Source: Thermodesulfitimonas autotrophica
GTDB taxonomy: Bacteria; Bacillota; Desulfotomaculia; Desulfotomaculales; Ammonificaceae
Assembly (NCBI RefSeq): GCF_003815015.1
Contig: NZ_RKRE01000001.1
Coordinates: 1 to 46,459, forward strand
Reading direction: 5' to 3'
DNA: 46,459 nucleotides
Shown: in pieces, positions 24,824 to 33,009 of the stretch
Layout: every line of letters starts with the position of its first letter
How positions within the stretch are numbered: the stretch's first letter is position 1
The notes under the pieces: generated by a model
The model's database searches: none
The model's input: the letters and a program-made list of their open reading frames with translations, nothing else
Told to the model about the DNA's origin: nothing
Program-made: the position numbers and the translations under genes

Positions 24824-25979
24824 GTTGTCGAGAGCACCGGAAATTAGGGAGCCTGAGCCTATTAAGAATATGGTCGCTATCTTGAAGACTTTGCCCGGGA
24901 TATTGCTGATGCTCTTTATTGCTTTTTTAGCTCGGGGCGGGGGCGATTTGGGGATACCATGGCCTGGGCTGGAGAGTTATCTTGCTGCTAATCCGGCGAC
25001 GAAAAAGGTATTTATCGAGATTCTCCATGTAAACCATATCCTCATCTCTATCCTTATCGGTATGTTGGTAGGGAATATACTCGGCATACCCCGTTGGGCA
25101 AAAGCGGGCATCCGGAGTTCCCGTCTTTTTATTAAGGTAGGAGTTATTCTTCTGGGGTCGCTTTACAGCACTGCGGACCTGGCAAAACTCGGGGCGACCG
25201 CGGTAATCATCATTCTTGCTTTTATTGTTCTCACGCTCCTTTTTAGCCTCTGGTTAGCAAGAAAGGTAGGGATTGACCTGCCGGCTGCAGCCACTTTGGC
25301 CGCCGGGACGGCGGTGTGCGGCGTCGCAGCCATTTTGGCGACTGCTCCGGCGGTGCGGGCTAAAAGTACCGAGGTTCTCTATTCGATTGCCACCATCATA
25401 TGTTTCGGTCTCGTGGGTCTTTTCGTTTTCCCGCTTGTTGGAACGCTGGTTGGCTTGAGCCCGCACCAGTTTGGCGTGTGGGCGGGCACGGGCATCATGA
25501 ACTCCGGCCAAGTGTTAGCCCTCTGCCTGACTTTCGATCCCGGGACACCCTTTCATCCTTCCCTGGCCTTAAAAACGGGTGAGATTTACAACTTGACCCG
25601 GCTGATCTTCCTTCCCTTTGTGGTCCTTTTTTTAGCGGTCTATGTCAGCCGCTATTACTTGGTCGAGGACGATCTAAACGTTAACACCAGCATCTGGGAC
25701 CGGTTCCCCCTTTTCGTCTTGGGCTTTCTGGTTATGGTTTTTCTTACGTCGTTTGGTTTTTTGGGGCCTACTTCTCCTCCATCCCGGGAGCTGACCATTA
25801 TTCGCCACCTCTACAGCTGGCTCTTTGCCGTTGGACTTGCCGGTCAGGGGATGCAAATTTCCCTGCTTGATCTGCGCCGGGCAGGAGGGGCACCGTTTTT
25901 GGTGGGCACCGTAGTCGGGCTTTTAAAGGCTCTGGTAGCTCTAATCGTGGTTATTCTTTTCATACCGCGCCAACCTTGA
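24822..25979 (+). CDS. second YeiH/UPF0324 family membrane protein (385 aa)
   Basis: About ten hydrophobic helices and the family blocks HVNHILISILIGMLVGNILGIP, SRLFIKVGVILLGS, AGTAVCGVAAILATAPAVRAK and LAGQGMQISLLDLRRAG (C-terminal) identify it as a paralogue of the preceding protein, though clearly diverged. The length is near the family norm. The first ATG overlaps a -10-like TATAAT; the ATG at 24,870 (MVAILKTLPGILL) is a sound alternative start just before helix 1. The role is presumably membrane transport of an anion, inferred from the family. A 46-residue membrane protein follows 15 bases on. Confidence 0.87.
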   Translation: MLSRAPEIREPEPIKNMVAILKTLPGILLMLFIAFLARGGGDLGIPWPGLESYLAANPATKKVFIEILHVNHILISILIGMLVGNILGIPRWAKAGIRSSRLFIKVGVILLGSLYSTADLAKLGATAVIIILAFIVLTLLFSLWLARKVGIDLPAAATLAAGTAVCGVAAILATAPAVRAKSTEVLYSIATIICFGLVGLFVFPLVGTLVGLSPHQFGVWAGTGIMNSGQVLALCLTFDPGTPFHPSLALKTGEIYNLTRLIFLPFVVLFLAVYVSRYYLVEDDLNVNTSIWDRFPLFVLGFLVMVFLTSFGFLGPTSPPSRELTIIRHLYSWLFAVGLAGQGMQISLLDLRRAGGAPFLVGTVVGLLKALVALIVVILFIPRQP

Positions 25980-25994
25980 AAAGGAGGGGAGACT

Positions 25995-26135
25995 TTGCTT
26001 TATCCGGAGGAAGACAAGTATAGCCTGAACGACGGGGAAGAAGGCTCCTCCCTGTTTATAACCGAGCGCATCGAAGACTACTTAGCCCTCTCGGTGGCAG
26101 CGGCAATCCTGGTTATTGTCTTACTCTTCTGGTGA
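25995..26135 (+). CDS. small single-pass membrane protein (46 aa)
   Basis: A TTG start sits 4 bases after a very strong ribosome binding site (AAGGAGGGGA, 25,981-25,990), directly behind the second YeiH gene. The first 28 residues are acidic and hydrophilic (MLYPEEDKYSLNDGEEGSSL), and the last 18 form one hydrophobic helix ending in Trp (LALSVAAAILVIVLLFW). The topology suggests a tail-anchored subunit or regulator of the transporters. No family is recognised. Confidence 0.7.
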   Translation: MLYPEEDKYSLNDGEEGSSLFITERIEDYLALSVAAAILVIVLLFW

Positions 26136-26271
26136 GGTGCGGCGTTAATACTGTTTTAGAGGTTGGGAAAGCCTAAGGTTATTTTATGTAATCGGGGCAG
26201 GAAATCAGGTGGTTTCCGGCGAAAAAAATAGGTAATTGGTGCTGGAAGTTTGTTTAAGGGGAGCGGTGCTG

Positions 26272-27486
26272 GTGGCGAGGACCTTCAGCTACCGGGCGCG
26301 GGACTTTAAAGGCCAGTTGGTGACGGGTTTTGTCGAGGCGGACAGTGAAGTGGCCGTTGTCAAGCGGCTGCAGGGTAAGAACCTGTTTGTTACCGATGTC
26401 CGGCCGGCCGGAAAAACCAACGCTACGCTCGCCACTTTTTTAGGGGGGCGGGTTTCCCAGCGGGATCTCGCCGTCTTTTGCCGCCAGTTCAGCGTGATGC
26501 TCGACGCGGGGTTGCCGGTTTTCCAGGCGCTGAGCGTGCTTGCCGAGCAGGCGGAGAATAAAGTTCTGCGGAGCGCCCTTGAAGGGGTTGTGGAGCGCCT
26601 CGAAGGGGGGCTCAGCCTTACCGAAGCCTTCCGCCTGTACCCGCGTGTTTTTCCGGCGGTTTTTACCAGCATGGTGGAGGCGGGCGAGGTGAGCGGTACC
26701 CTCGAGGAGGTCCTCGAACGGCTGGCGGTTCATTTCGAAAAAGAGCACGAGATCCGCGAAGCGGTGCGCGGGGCGCTGACCTACCCGGTAATTGTGCTTA
26801 TAGTGGCGGCGCTCGTAATCGGTATTCTCCTAACGTTTGTCGTGCCCACTTTTGTGAATATCTTCAGGGATATGAATCTTCCCATGCCGCTGCCGACGCG
26901 GTTTCTCATGGGGCTCAGCCTCTTTTGCAAACGTTTCTGGCCGCTCTTGCTTTTCGGGCTGCTGCTGACCGGTGTGGCTTTACGCTACTTCTTTGCTTAC
27001 ACGCCGCAAGGCAAGGAGGTTTGGGACCGCTTTGTTTTGCGGGTGCCCGTATTGGGGATGCTTGTCCGGAAGGTGATCGTTGCTCGCTTTGCCCGGACCC
27101 TCGGTACGATGGTCCAGAGCGGTGTGCCGATTTTGGCCGCGCTGGAAGTGGTCAAGCGGACCATCGGCAACGTGGTGATCACCCGGGCACTCGAGCAGAC
27201 CATAGAGAACGTTAGCGAAGGGGGTGCGATAGCGGGTCTCTTGGAGAAAACCGGGGTCTTTCCGCCGATGGTAACCAGAATGGTGGCCGTAGGGGAGGAG
27301 ACCGGGGCGCTTGAAGAGCTATTAGAGAAGGTGGCCGTCTTTTACGACCAGGACGTGGAGGCAACGGCCAAGCGGCTCTCGGTGGCCATCGAGCCGCTCC
27401 TAATTGTGGTGCTGGGCTTTATTGTCGGTTCGATTATCCTTTCGGTTCTCGTGCCGATCTTTTCGATTTACGGCAGCGTCCGGTAA
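26272..27486 (+). CDS. pilC: type IV pilus inner-membrane platform protein PilC (GspF family, 404 aa)
   Basis: PilC is the membrane platform that couples the PilB and PilT motors to pilin. The protein begins VARTFSYRARDFKGQLVTGF, which is the family N-terminus, so I place the start at the GTG at 26,272 (AAGGGGAG upstream) and not at an earlier in-frame GTG at 26,236. Two T2SSF repeats (about 55-180 and 255-380; FCRQFSVMLDAGLPV and FARTLGTMVQSGVPI) each carry membrane helices. In most relatives pilC directly follows pilT; here a 7-kb cassette lies between. Confidence 0.94.
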   Translation: MARTFSYRARDFKGQLVTGFVEADSEVAVVKRLQGKNLFVTDVRPAGKTNATLATFLGGRVSQRDLAVFCRQFSVMLDAGLPVFQALSVLAEQAENKVLRSALEGVVERLEGGLSLTEAFRLYPRVFPAVFTSMVEAGEVSGTLEEVLERLAVHFEKEHEIREAVRGALTYPVIVLIVAALVIGILLTFVVPTFVNIFRDMNLPMPLPTRFLMGLSLFCKRFWPLLLFGLLLTGVALRYFFAYTPQGKEVWDRFVLRVPVLGMLVRKVIVARFARTLGTMVQSGVPILAALEVVKRTIGNVVITRALEQTIENVSEGGAIAGLLEKTGVFPPMVTRMVAVGEETGALEELLEKVAVFYDQDVEATAKRLSVAIEPLLIVVLGFIVGSIILSVLVPIFSIYGSVR

Positions 27487-27594
27487 AGAGGAGCCAGATT
27501 GCTGCCGAAAAAGGGGATTAGGGGAACAAAACTGGTTTCCCGGACGGTATTAGTTTATTTAGGAAAGGCAAAATTTTGCGAAGGAGGTTAGGCA

Positions 27595-28050
27595 ATGCTC
27601 TTACGTTTGGCGGAGCGAATGAGACGGTTGAGGGCGGACGAGCGCGGTTTTACGCTGATTGAATTGTTAGTTGTCGTGGTGATCATCGGGGTACTGGTGG
27701 GGATTGCCCTGCCCAGGTTCCTCGGGCAGGCGGACAAGGCGAAGGAAAAGGCGGCATTGAGTGATTTGCGGGCGATGAAGTCGGTGCTGGAGGTCTATAT
27801 CGCCGATGAGGGCAACGGTGTAGCTCCGGCGAATACTTATGCACAGGCTGTTTTAGAAAATGGAGGCATAAAGAATAAAAAGGACCCGTGGGCTGGTTCG
27901 TACTATTACCTCAAAGGTACCAGTGACGACCAATATGAGATCTATTGTCAGCACGGAACAACATACTACTATGTGAGCGATGCGTCGGAGCCGACTTCCG
28001 GTACTGCGCCGCCATATGGAACTACTGGTGCTCAGAAGCTCTGGCCGTAA
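27595..28050 (+). CDS. type IV major pilin precursor (151 aa)
   Basis: A basic leader ends in Gly, followed by the class III cleavage site G|FTLIELLVVVVIIGVLVGIA, with Glu at +5 of the mature protein. The mature chain has the helix ADKAKEKAALSDLRAMKSVLEVYI and a globular part with a GspG-like DPWAGSYYYLKG block. The leader of 18 residues is somewhat long. The ribosome binding site GAAGGAGG is strong, as fits a major structural subunit. PilD, encoded next, should cleave and N-methylate it. Confidence 0.93.
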   Translation: MLLRLAERMRRLRADERGFTLIELLVVVVIIGVLVGIALPRFLGQADKAKEKAALSDLRAMKSVLEVYIADEGNGVAPANTYAQAVLENGGIKNKKDPWAGSYYYLKGTSDDQYEIYCQHGTTYYYVSDASEPTSGTAPPYGTTGAQKLWP

Positions 28051-28150
28051 GGAGAAACAATATATACCTAATAGATAACGGCTGCAAGATTATTCTTGGC
28101 GGCTATAGCAATGATAGAGCCGACATAATTCCAAGCGTTTGAGGGAATTT

Positions 28151-28960
28151 GTGCGTGTTTGGGCAGGGTGTAGTTCATTTTTCTGGATACTGGTTATACC
28201 GGGCCTTTGCGGTCTTCTCGCCGGTAGCTTCCTGAACGTGGTGATCCACCGGCTGCCGCGCCGGGAGAGTGTGGTGTGGCCGCCATCCCACTGTCCGGCG
28301 TGCGGGGAACGGCTCCGGTGGTGCGACTTGATTCCGGTGGTGAGCTACCTTATCTTGCGGGGGCGTTGCCGCCACTGCGGGGGGCGGATAAGTCCCCGCT
28401 ACCCCGCAGTGGAGCTTCTAACTGCGGGGCTCTTTTTAGTAGTTTACATAACGCTGCAGGCCCAATCAGGTGGTGATACCGGGTCAGGGGCGCGGTTCGG
28501 CTGGGTGGTGGCCAAAAACTTTTTCTTTACGGCGGCGCTGCTCGCGGCGGCCTTCATCGATGCTGAGCACCGGATTATTCCGAACCGGCTGGTTCTCTGG
28601 ATGGTTGCCGGGGCGGTGGTTTTGGTGCCGCTGGCCGGTGATGTGGCGGCGGCTGCAGCGGTTGCGGGCGCGGTTGCGGTTGGTGGCTTTCTCCTGCTCC
28701 TATCGGCTGTGACCGGCGGCGGCATGGGGGGCGGGGATATCAAGTTTGCGGCGGCGGCGGGGTTATATCTGGGCTTGCCGGGCGTGATGCTCGGGCTTTT
28801 CTTAGGATCGCTTTTGGGCACTTTTTACGGGTTGGCGCTAATCCTGGTTAAGAAAAAAAGCCGGAAGGAGCCGCTTCCTTTCGGGCCGTTCCTCGCTCTC
28901 GGCTTCTGGCTGAGTAGTCTTTGGGGCGGGGAGCTCCTGGCGGTACTCGGGTATAGATAG
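28151..28960 (+). CDS. pilD: prepilin peptidase/N-methyltransferase PilD (269 aa)
   Basis: The N-terminal zinc domain has two Cys pairs (CPAC ... CRHC, with LRWCDLIPVVSYLILRGRC between), and FLNVVIHRLPRRES precedes it. The aspartyl protease residues lie in FIDAEHR and GGGDIKFAAA, the hallmark of type IV prepilin peptidases. About eight membrane helices. The start is uncertain: GTG 28,151 has GAGGGA a short distance upstream; TTG 28,139 would add four residues. It processes the pilins on both sides. Confidence 0.93.
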   Translation: MRVWAGCSSFFWILVIPGLCGLLAGSFLNVVIHRLPRRESVVWPPSHCPACGERLRWCDLIPVVSYLILRGRCRHCGGRISPRYPAVELLTAGLFLVVYITLQAQSGGDTGSGARFGWVVAKNFFFTAALLAAAFIDAEHRIIPNRLVLWMVAGAVVLVPLAGDVAAAAAVAGAVAVGGFLLLLSAVTGGGMGGGDIKFAAAAGLYLGLPGVMLGLFLGSLLGTFYGLALILVKKKSRKEPLPFGPFLALGFWLSSLWGGELLAVLGYR

Positions 28961-29022
28961 AGGATAAATTGACTGGGGACAGGCCCTCGTAGAAGTTAGC
29001 TTGGTTCTGTGTTTGTCCGTGG

Positions 29023-29523
29023 GTGGGATGCTCTTTGCGGGGGAGGGTTTATCTCCCGGGCGACCGGCCGCGAGAGCGCGGTTTTACCCTGGTAGAAGTG
29101 CTAGTGGTGGTGGCTCTCGTTGGCCTGCTTCTCGGCGTGGCCGTGGTGAGCTTTAACCGTGCGGCGGCCCACTGGGAGATAGAGGCGGCGGCGCGGCTTT
29201 TGGCCAGCGATATCCGCGCGGCGCAGCAAAAGGCGTTGGCGGAGGGGACAGCTACCGCGGTGCGGTTCTACCGGGACGCCGGGTACTATGAGCAGCACAG
29301 CGGCGGGGCGGTACGCGGTGCGGTTTACCTGCCGGTGCGCGTCCGCTTCGCTAAGCTTACTTTTCCAGCGGTGGCCGCCGGTGTTTACGAACTACATTTT
29401 GCGGCGTCCGGAAACCCGGGTGGGACGGGGACAGCTTACTTAACCAATTATGCGGGTGAGTACCGGGCGGTGAGGGTCTTAGTGGGGACGGGCCGGGTGC
29501 GCGTCACGGCGGAAGCGCCGTAG
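29023..29523 (+). CDS. minor pilin, GspH-like (166 aa)
   Basis: The prepilin site is RERG|FTLVEVLVVVALVGLLLGVA. The rest matches the GspH/FimT plan: WEIEAAARLLASDIRAAQQKALAEG, then a beta-rich C-terminal half ending in VRVLVGTGRVRVTAEAP. The GTG start at 29,023 has no clear ribosome binding site; TTG 29,035 is possible. It leads a run of three minor pilins that overlap or nearly touch. Confidence 0.85.
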   Translation: MGCSLRGRVYLPGDRPRERGFTLVEVLVVVALVGLLLGVAVVSFNRAAAHWEIEAAARLLASDIRAAQQKALAEGTATAVRFYRDAGYYEQHSGGAVRGAVYLPVRVRFAKLTFPAVAAGVYELHFAASGNPGGTGTAYLTNYAGEYRAVRVLVGTGRVRVTAEAP

Positions 29524-29524
29524 G

Positions 29525-29932
29525 ATGGGGTGGCCGGAAATGAAGCCTTGGTGGCGTGGCGAATGCGGCATGACGCTGGTGGAGGTTCTCGTAGCGGCCG
29601 TAATCTTAGGGATTATGGCGACGGGGATTTTCACGGCTTACGACGTAAGCAAGCGGTTGGCGGAAACCGCGCGGCAGGAGACCAAGGCGGCCGGGCTGGC
29701 GCAGGAGAAGTTGGAAGAGTTGCGTGCGGTAGACTACAGCGCCCTTAGCACTGTTCCAAATCCAGCCGATCCGCCAGCGGATTTTGTCCCTACGGTGGCT
29801 GGGTTTACCTACCGCGTAGTGGTAGTCCCTAACGTTACGACCACGACGAAGACAGTTACCATTAGCGTCTACTATCGAGTACGGGCGGCCGAGCGGGAGC
29901 TCAGCCTCACCATGGAGCGGGTTGCCCCATGA
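29525..29932 (+). CDS. minor pilin, PilV/GspI-like (135 aa)
   Basis: The prepilin site is CG|MTLVEVLVAAVILGIMATGIF, with Met in place of the usual Phe at +1, as is common in PilV/GspI proteins. The mature part continues with ETARQETKAAGLAQEKLEELRAVDY. The start at 29,525 lies 1 base after the previous stop; ATG 29,540 is an alternative that shortens the leader. The stop overlaps the next start (ATGA). Confidence 0.85.
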   Translation: MGWPEMKPWWRGECGMTLVEVLVAAVILGIMATGIFTAYDVSKRLAETARQETKAAGLAQEKLEELRAVDYSALSTVPNPADPPADFVPTVAGFTYRVVVVPNVTTTTKTVTISVYYRVRAAERELSLTMERVAP

Positions 29933-30408
29933 TCGCGAACCGGGACGAACGCGGGCTGACGCTGGTAGAGGTCCTTATTGCGTCGGTGCTGATGACCTTA
30001 GTCGTCTTCGCGTCCTTTTTGCTTTACGAACGCGGGGTGAAGGACTGGCTCTGGACGGAGCAGGAGACGGAGGTAGTGGACAACCTGCGGATCGCGGTGG
30101 CGAAGGTGGCCTACGATGTGCGGGGGGCTACAACAATTACGGTGCCGGCGGTGTACGAAAGTGATGTTGCCTCCCTTGCTCTGGTGAACAGCAACGGGCA
30201 GCAAGTGGTTTACCGTTACGATGCGGCGGCGCAAGAATTGGAGCGGAGCGTGGCGGGCGGCACTTACCAGCCGGTTACGAGCGGGGTGGTAACGGCGGTC
30301 TATTTTTCCCGCCCGGCCCCGGCGCTGGTGCAGGTGCTACTCAAGGGCAAGGGGGTGCAGACAAGCGAGGTTTCCGTCCGGACGGCGGTTTACGCGCGGA
30401 GTTTATAG
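29929..30408 (+). CDS. minor pilin, PilW/GspJ-like (159 aa)
   Basis: The prepilin site is ERG|LTLVEVLIASVLMTLVVFASF. A helix with ETEVVDNLRIAVAKVAYDVRGAT and a beta-rich C-terminus (VVYRYDAAAQELERSV) fit PilW/GspJ proteins. It is coupled to the previous gene by a 4-base overlap. It probably belongs to the priming complex at the pilus tip. Confidence 0.85.
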   Translation: MIANRDERGLTLVEVLIASVLMTLVVFASFLLYERGVKDWLWTEQETEVVDNLRIAVAKVAYDVRGATTITVPAVYESDVASLALVNSNGQQVVYRYDAAAQELERSVAGGTYQPVTSGVVTAVYFSRPAPALVQVLLKGKGVQTSEVSVRTAVYARSL

Positions 30409-30462
30409 CGGCTAAAGTTTGCGCTTTAGGCTTTCTAAGGTTGGGAAGGGAGGGGATTCAGG

Positions 30463-31794
30463 ATGCGGCCAGAAAAGGGGCAGGCGACCTTACTGGCGGT
30501 GATGGTGATTGCCATCATCGTCATCTTGGGGACGGCGGGGCTGACCCTGGCCACCTACAGCAAGCGGGCGGCTAGTAGCAGCGCCGACGGCACGCGCGCC
30601 TACTACGCGGCGGAAGCCGGCGTGGAGCGGGCGATAGCGCAGCTTAAAGTGGACCCGCTGTGGCGGGATGGCTTTACCAATGTTCCTTTCGGCGGCGGCA
30701 CCATCGAAAGCGTGGTGCTGACCGAGCTTTCCCGGACGGCGGCCGGGGTGCAGGTGAAAATCGAGAGCACCGGGAAGTACGGCAAAGCCCGCAAGAAGGT
30801 CGAGGCGCAGGTGACGGTGAGCTATGATCCCTTTATTAGCTACCCGGGCGGTAGCCAAGGCGGCGGGGTGAACATCGCGGGTAAGGGGAGTAATGACGAC
30901 CTGACTATTACAAGCAGCACCACGGTGATCGGGGATAGCAACCACCCGACCAACCTAGTCTTCGGGGGGCGGGGGCCGGCTTCACCCAGTGAACTGAAAA
31001 TAGAGGCCACGAGTAAGGACAGGCCGGTGGTTTACGGGAACGTCTACACGCGGGGGAACGTGAATGTTACCGTGCCAGGTGGGCAATCTGGCTCTAAGGG
31101 CGGATCGACGGCTGTAGTTGGCGACGTCTGGGCTAACGGCACTATTACACTCTCGTCCAGTTCGGCGATTCAGGGCGTGTACCATGAGAACGCCGGGCTT
31201 AACATTCCCCACTTCCCGGCGAGTATTGACCCGACGGACGCGGTAAAGAGGCAGCAGTTTATCGATTACTACACCAAGGTGGCGCAAAGCTACGGGAGCG
31301 GGCACTATTTCAGCGGTGACCATTCATTCACCAGCGCCGAGCTTCAGAATATGAACGGAGTCTATTTCGTGAACGGCAAGGCCACCATCGCTCAAAGGTG
31401 CCGTGATTATGCGGGCCGGGCGACGATCGTGGCCGCAACTTACATCGAGCTTGATAATAATGCGGAGCTGCAAACCAGCGATCCCGCGGCGGTGCGGGGG
31501 CTGCTCTCCCTCCAGGATACCTTTATGCGCGGCAACAACGTTGTTGACGGCGTGATCCTGTGCGGGGATACCCTCTGCTTCAACGGTTCCGCGACGACGC
31601 GCGGGGCGATCGCTACCTGGGGCATCGGGGTCGACAGTAGCGAGCAGGGCGGTCACCGCTGGCAGGGAACCGGTGGTTGCTGTCATAGGCGGAGTTGGGA
31701 TGTTAAGCTGCTTTATGATGCAGCTATCTTCCTCCTTTACCCGCCGGGGCTGCCGTACACGGTGAAGGTGGATTACTGGAAACAGGTGAGTTAG
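30463..31794 (+). CDS. PilX-like pilus assembly protein with large C-terminal region (443 aa)
   Basis: The N-terminus GQATLLAVMVIAIIVILGTA lacks a typical prepilin Glu+5 but has the PilX pattern, followed by YYAAEAGVERAIAQLK, a hallmark of PilX N-terminal domains. About 330 further residues are Gly-, Ser- and Thr-rich and beta-predicted (NIAGKGSNDDLTITSSTTV, VYTRGNVNVTVPGG). Four to six cysteines occur late (AQRC, GVILCGDTLCF, GGCCHRR). It may sit at the pilus tip as an adhesin-like subunit; this is inferred from size and position. Confidence 0.8.
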   Translation: MRPEKGQATLLAVMVIAIIVILGTAGLTLATYSKRAASSSADGTRAYYAAEAGVERAIAQLKVDPLWRDGFTNVPFGGGTIESVVLTELSRTAAGVQVKIESTGKYGKARKKVEAQVTVSYDPFISYPGGSQGGGVNIAGKGSNDDLTITSSTTVIGDSNHPTNLVFGGRGPASPSELKIEATSKDRPVVYGNVYTRGNVNVTVPGGQSGSKGGSTAVVGDVWANGTITLSSSSAIQGVYHENAGLNIPHFPASIDPTDAVKRQQFIDYYTKVAQSYGSGHYFSGDHSFTSAELQNMNGVYFVNGKATIAQRCRDYAGRATIVAATYIELDNNAELQTSDPAAVRGLLSLQDTFMRGNNVVDGVILCGDTLCFNGSATTRGAIATWGIGVDSSEQGGHRWQGTGGCCHRRSWDVKLLYDAAIFLLYPPGLPYTVKVDYWKQVS

Positions 31795-31842
31795 GCGGTT
31801 ACTTTAAAACTCGCGCCTTAGGCTTGAAACTTTGAACGTCAG

Positions 31843-33009
31843 ATGAGGGGAGTCGTGGCTTTGGCGTTGGTAGGGAAAGTGGCAGATAAAACCCGGTGGC
31901 GCACCGGGGCGTTGGCGGGGAGGCTGAGACGCTGGTACCGGCGGCTGGCGCTGCCGCGGGTAGGCTTAGCGGGAGTGGATATCGGGACGCGGGAAATCAG
32001 GGTGGCGCAGGTGAAATTAGCCGGTGCGGTGCCCGAAGTGGTCGCCATCGGGCGTTTCCCTACGCCACCCGGCGTTTTCACCAATGGCATCCGCTCGGAG
32101 CAATTAGCGTTGGCGCTCAAGCAGGCGGTTGGGAGCGCTGGGACGCAGATTGAGGATGTGGTGACGGCCATCGCCGGCGACAAGGTGATTATGCGCCACA
32201 TCCGCCTGCCGGTGATGCCGGAGAAAGAGGTGGAAGCGGCGATCCGCTGGGAGGCCGAGCGACACATTCCCGTGCCTGTGGAAGAACTGGTTTTGCGCCA
32301 CGTCGTCCTGGGGGAGGTCGCAGGGGAAGAGGCGCGCCAGCTCCACGTCCTGCTTGTCGGGGCGCCGCTAAAGACGGTGCACGATTACTACAATCTTTTT
32401 CAGCAGGCTGGGCTGCGGCTGGTCGCGGTTGACCTGCAGGCCTTCGCTCTCTGGCGGGTTTTCGCCGGCAGTTACAAGACGCCGCCTTCCGGGACGGTGG
32501 CGATAATGAATATCGGGGCTACGGCCACGCAGTTTGTGGTAATGCGGGAGGGGCAGATCGAGCTGGTCCGAAACATTATGGTGGGTGGGGACGCCGTGAC
32601 CGAAACCCTGGCCAACACTTACGGCGTAGACTTTACGGTGGCGCAGCGGATGAAGGAAGAGGAAGGGGAAATCCTGGTGGCTCTCGAGGAAGTGGCCGCG
32701 ACGACTGAGCCCGCAAAGGTACAGATCGACTTTGCCATTCGGGCGGGGATGGGGGATCTGGTGCGGGAAATCAGGCGGAGCCTGAGTTATTACCAGTCCC
32801 AAAACCGCGAAGCACCGGTCGACCGGATCATCCTCTGCGGGGGAGGCGCCAAGCTCAAAGGGATAGCGGCTTTTCTCACCGAAGAGCTTGGGGTACCGGC
32901 AGATATGGGGCTTCCCGGCGTGCGGGTTCAGACCGGAAAGCCGGGCGAGGGCTATGACCCGAGCTTGGCGGTGGCGATCGGGCTGGCGCTGCGGGAGGTG
33001 GTGGGTTGA
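31843..33009 (+). CDS. pilM: type IV pilus assembly protein PilM (388 aa)
   Basis: PilM is an actin-like cytoplasmic ATPase that binds the PilN N-terminus. Actin-fold motifs are visible: GLAGVDIGTREIRVAQVK (phosphate 1), MNIGATATQFVVMREG (phosphate 2) and DRIILCGGGAKLKGIAAFL (adenosine). The AIRWEAERHIPVPVEELVL block is typical. About 40 basic residues precede the fold, so the start may lie later: GAGGGGAG at 31,845-31,851 fits GTG 31,855 or TTG 31,861 better than the ATG used here. Confidence 0.92.
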   Translation: MRGVVALALVGKVADKTRWRTGALAGRLRRWYRRLALPRVGLAGVDIGTREIRVAQVKLAGAVPEVVAIGRFPTPPGVFTNGIRSEQLALALKQAVGSAGTQIEDVVTAIAGDKVIMRHIRLPVMPEKEVEAAIRWEAERHIPVPVEELVLRHVVLGEVAGEEARQLHVLLVGAPLKTVHDYYNLFQQAGLRLVAVDLQAFALWRVFAGSYKTPPSGTVAIMNIGATATQFVVMREGQIELVRNIMVGGDAVTETLANTYGVDFTVAQRMKEEEGEILVALEEVAATTEPAKVQIDFAIRAGMGDLVREIRRSLSYYQSQNREAPVDRIILCGGGAKLKGIAAFLTEELGVPADMGLPGVRVQTGKPGEGYDPSLAVAIGLALREVVG

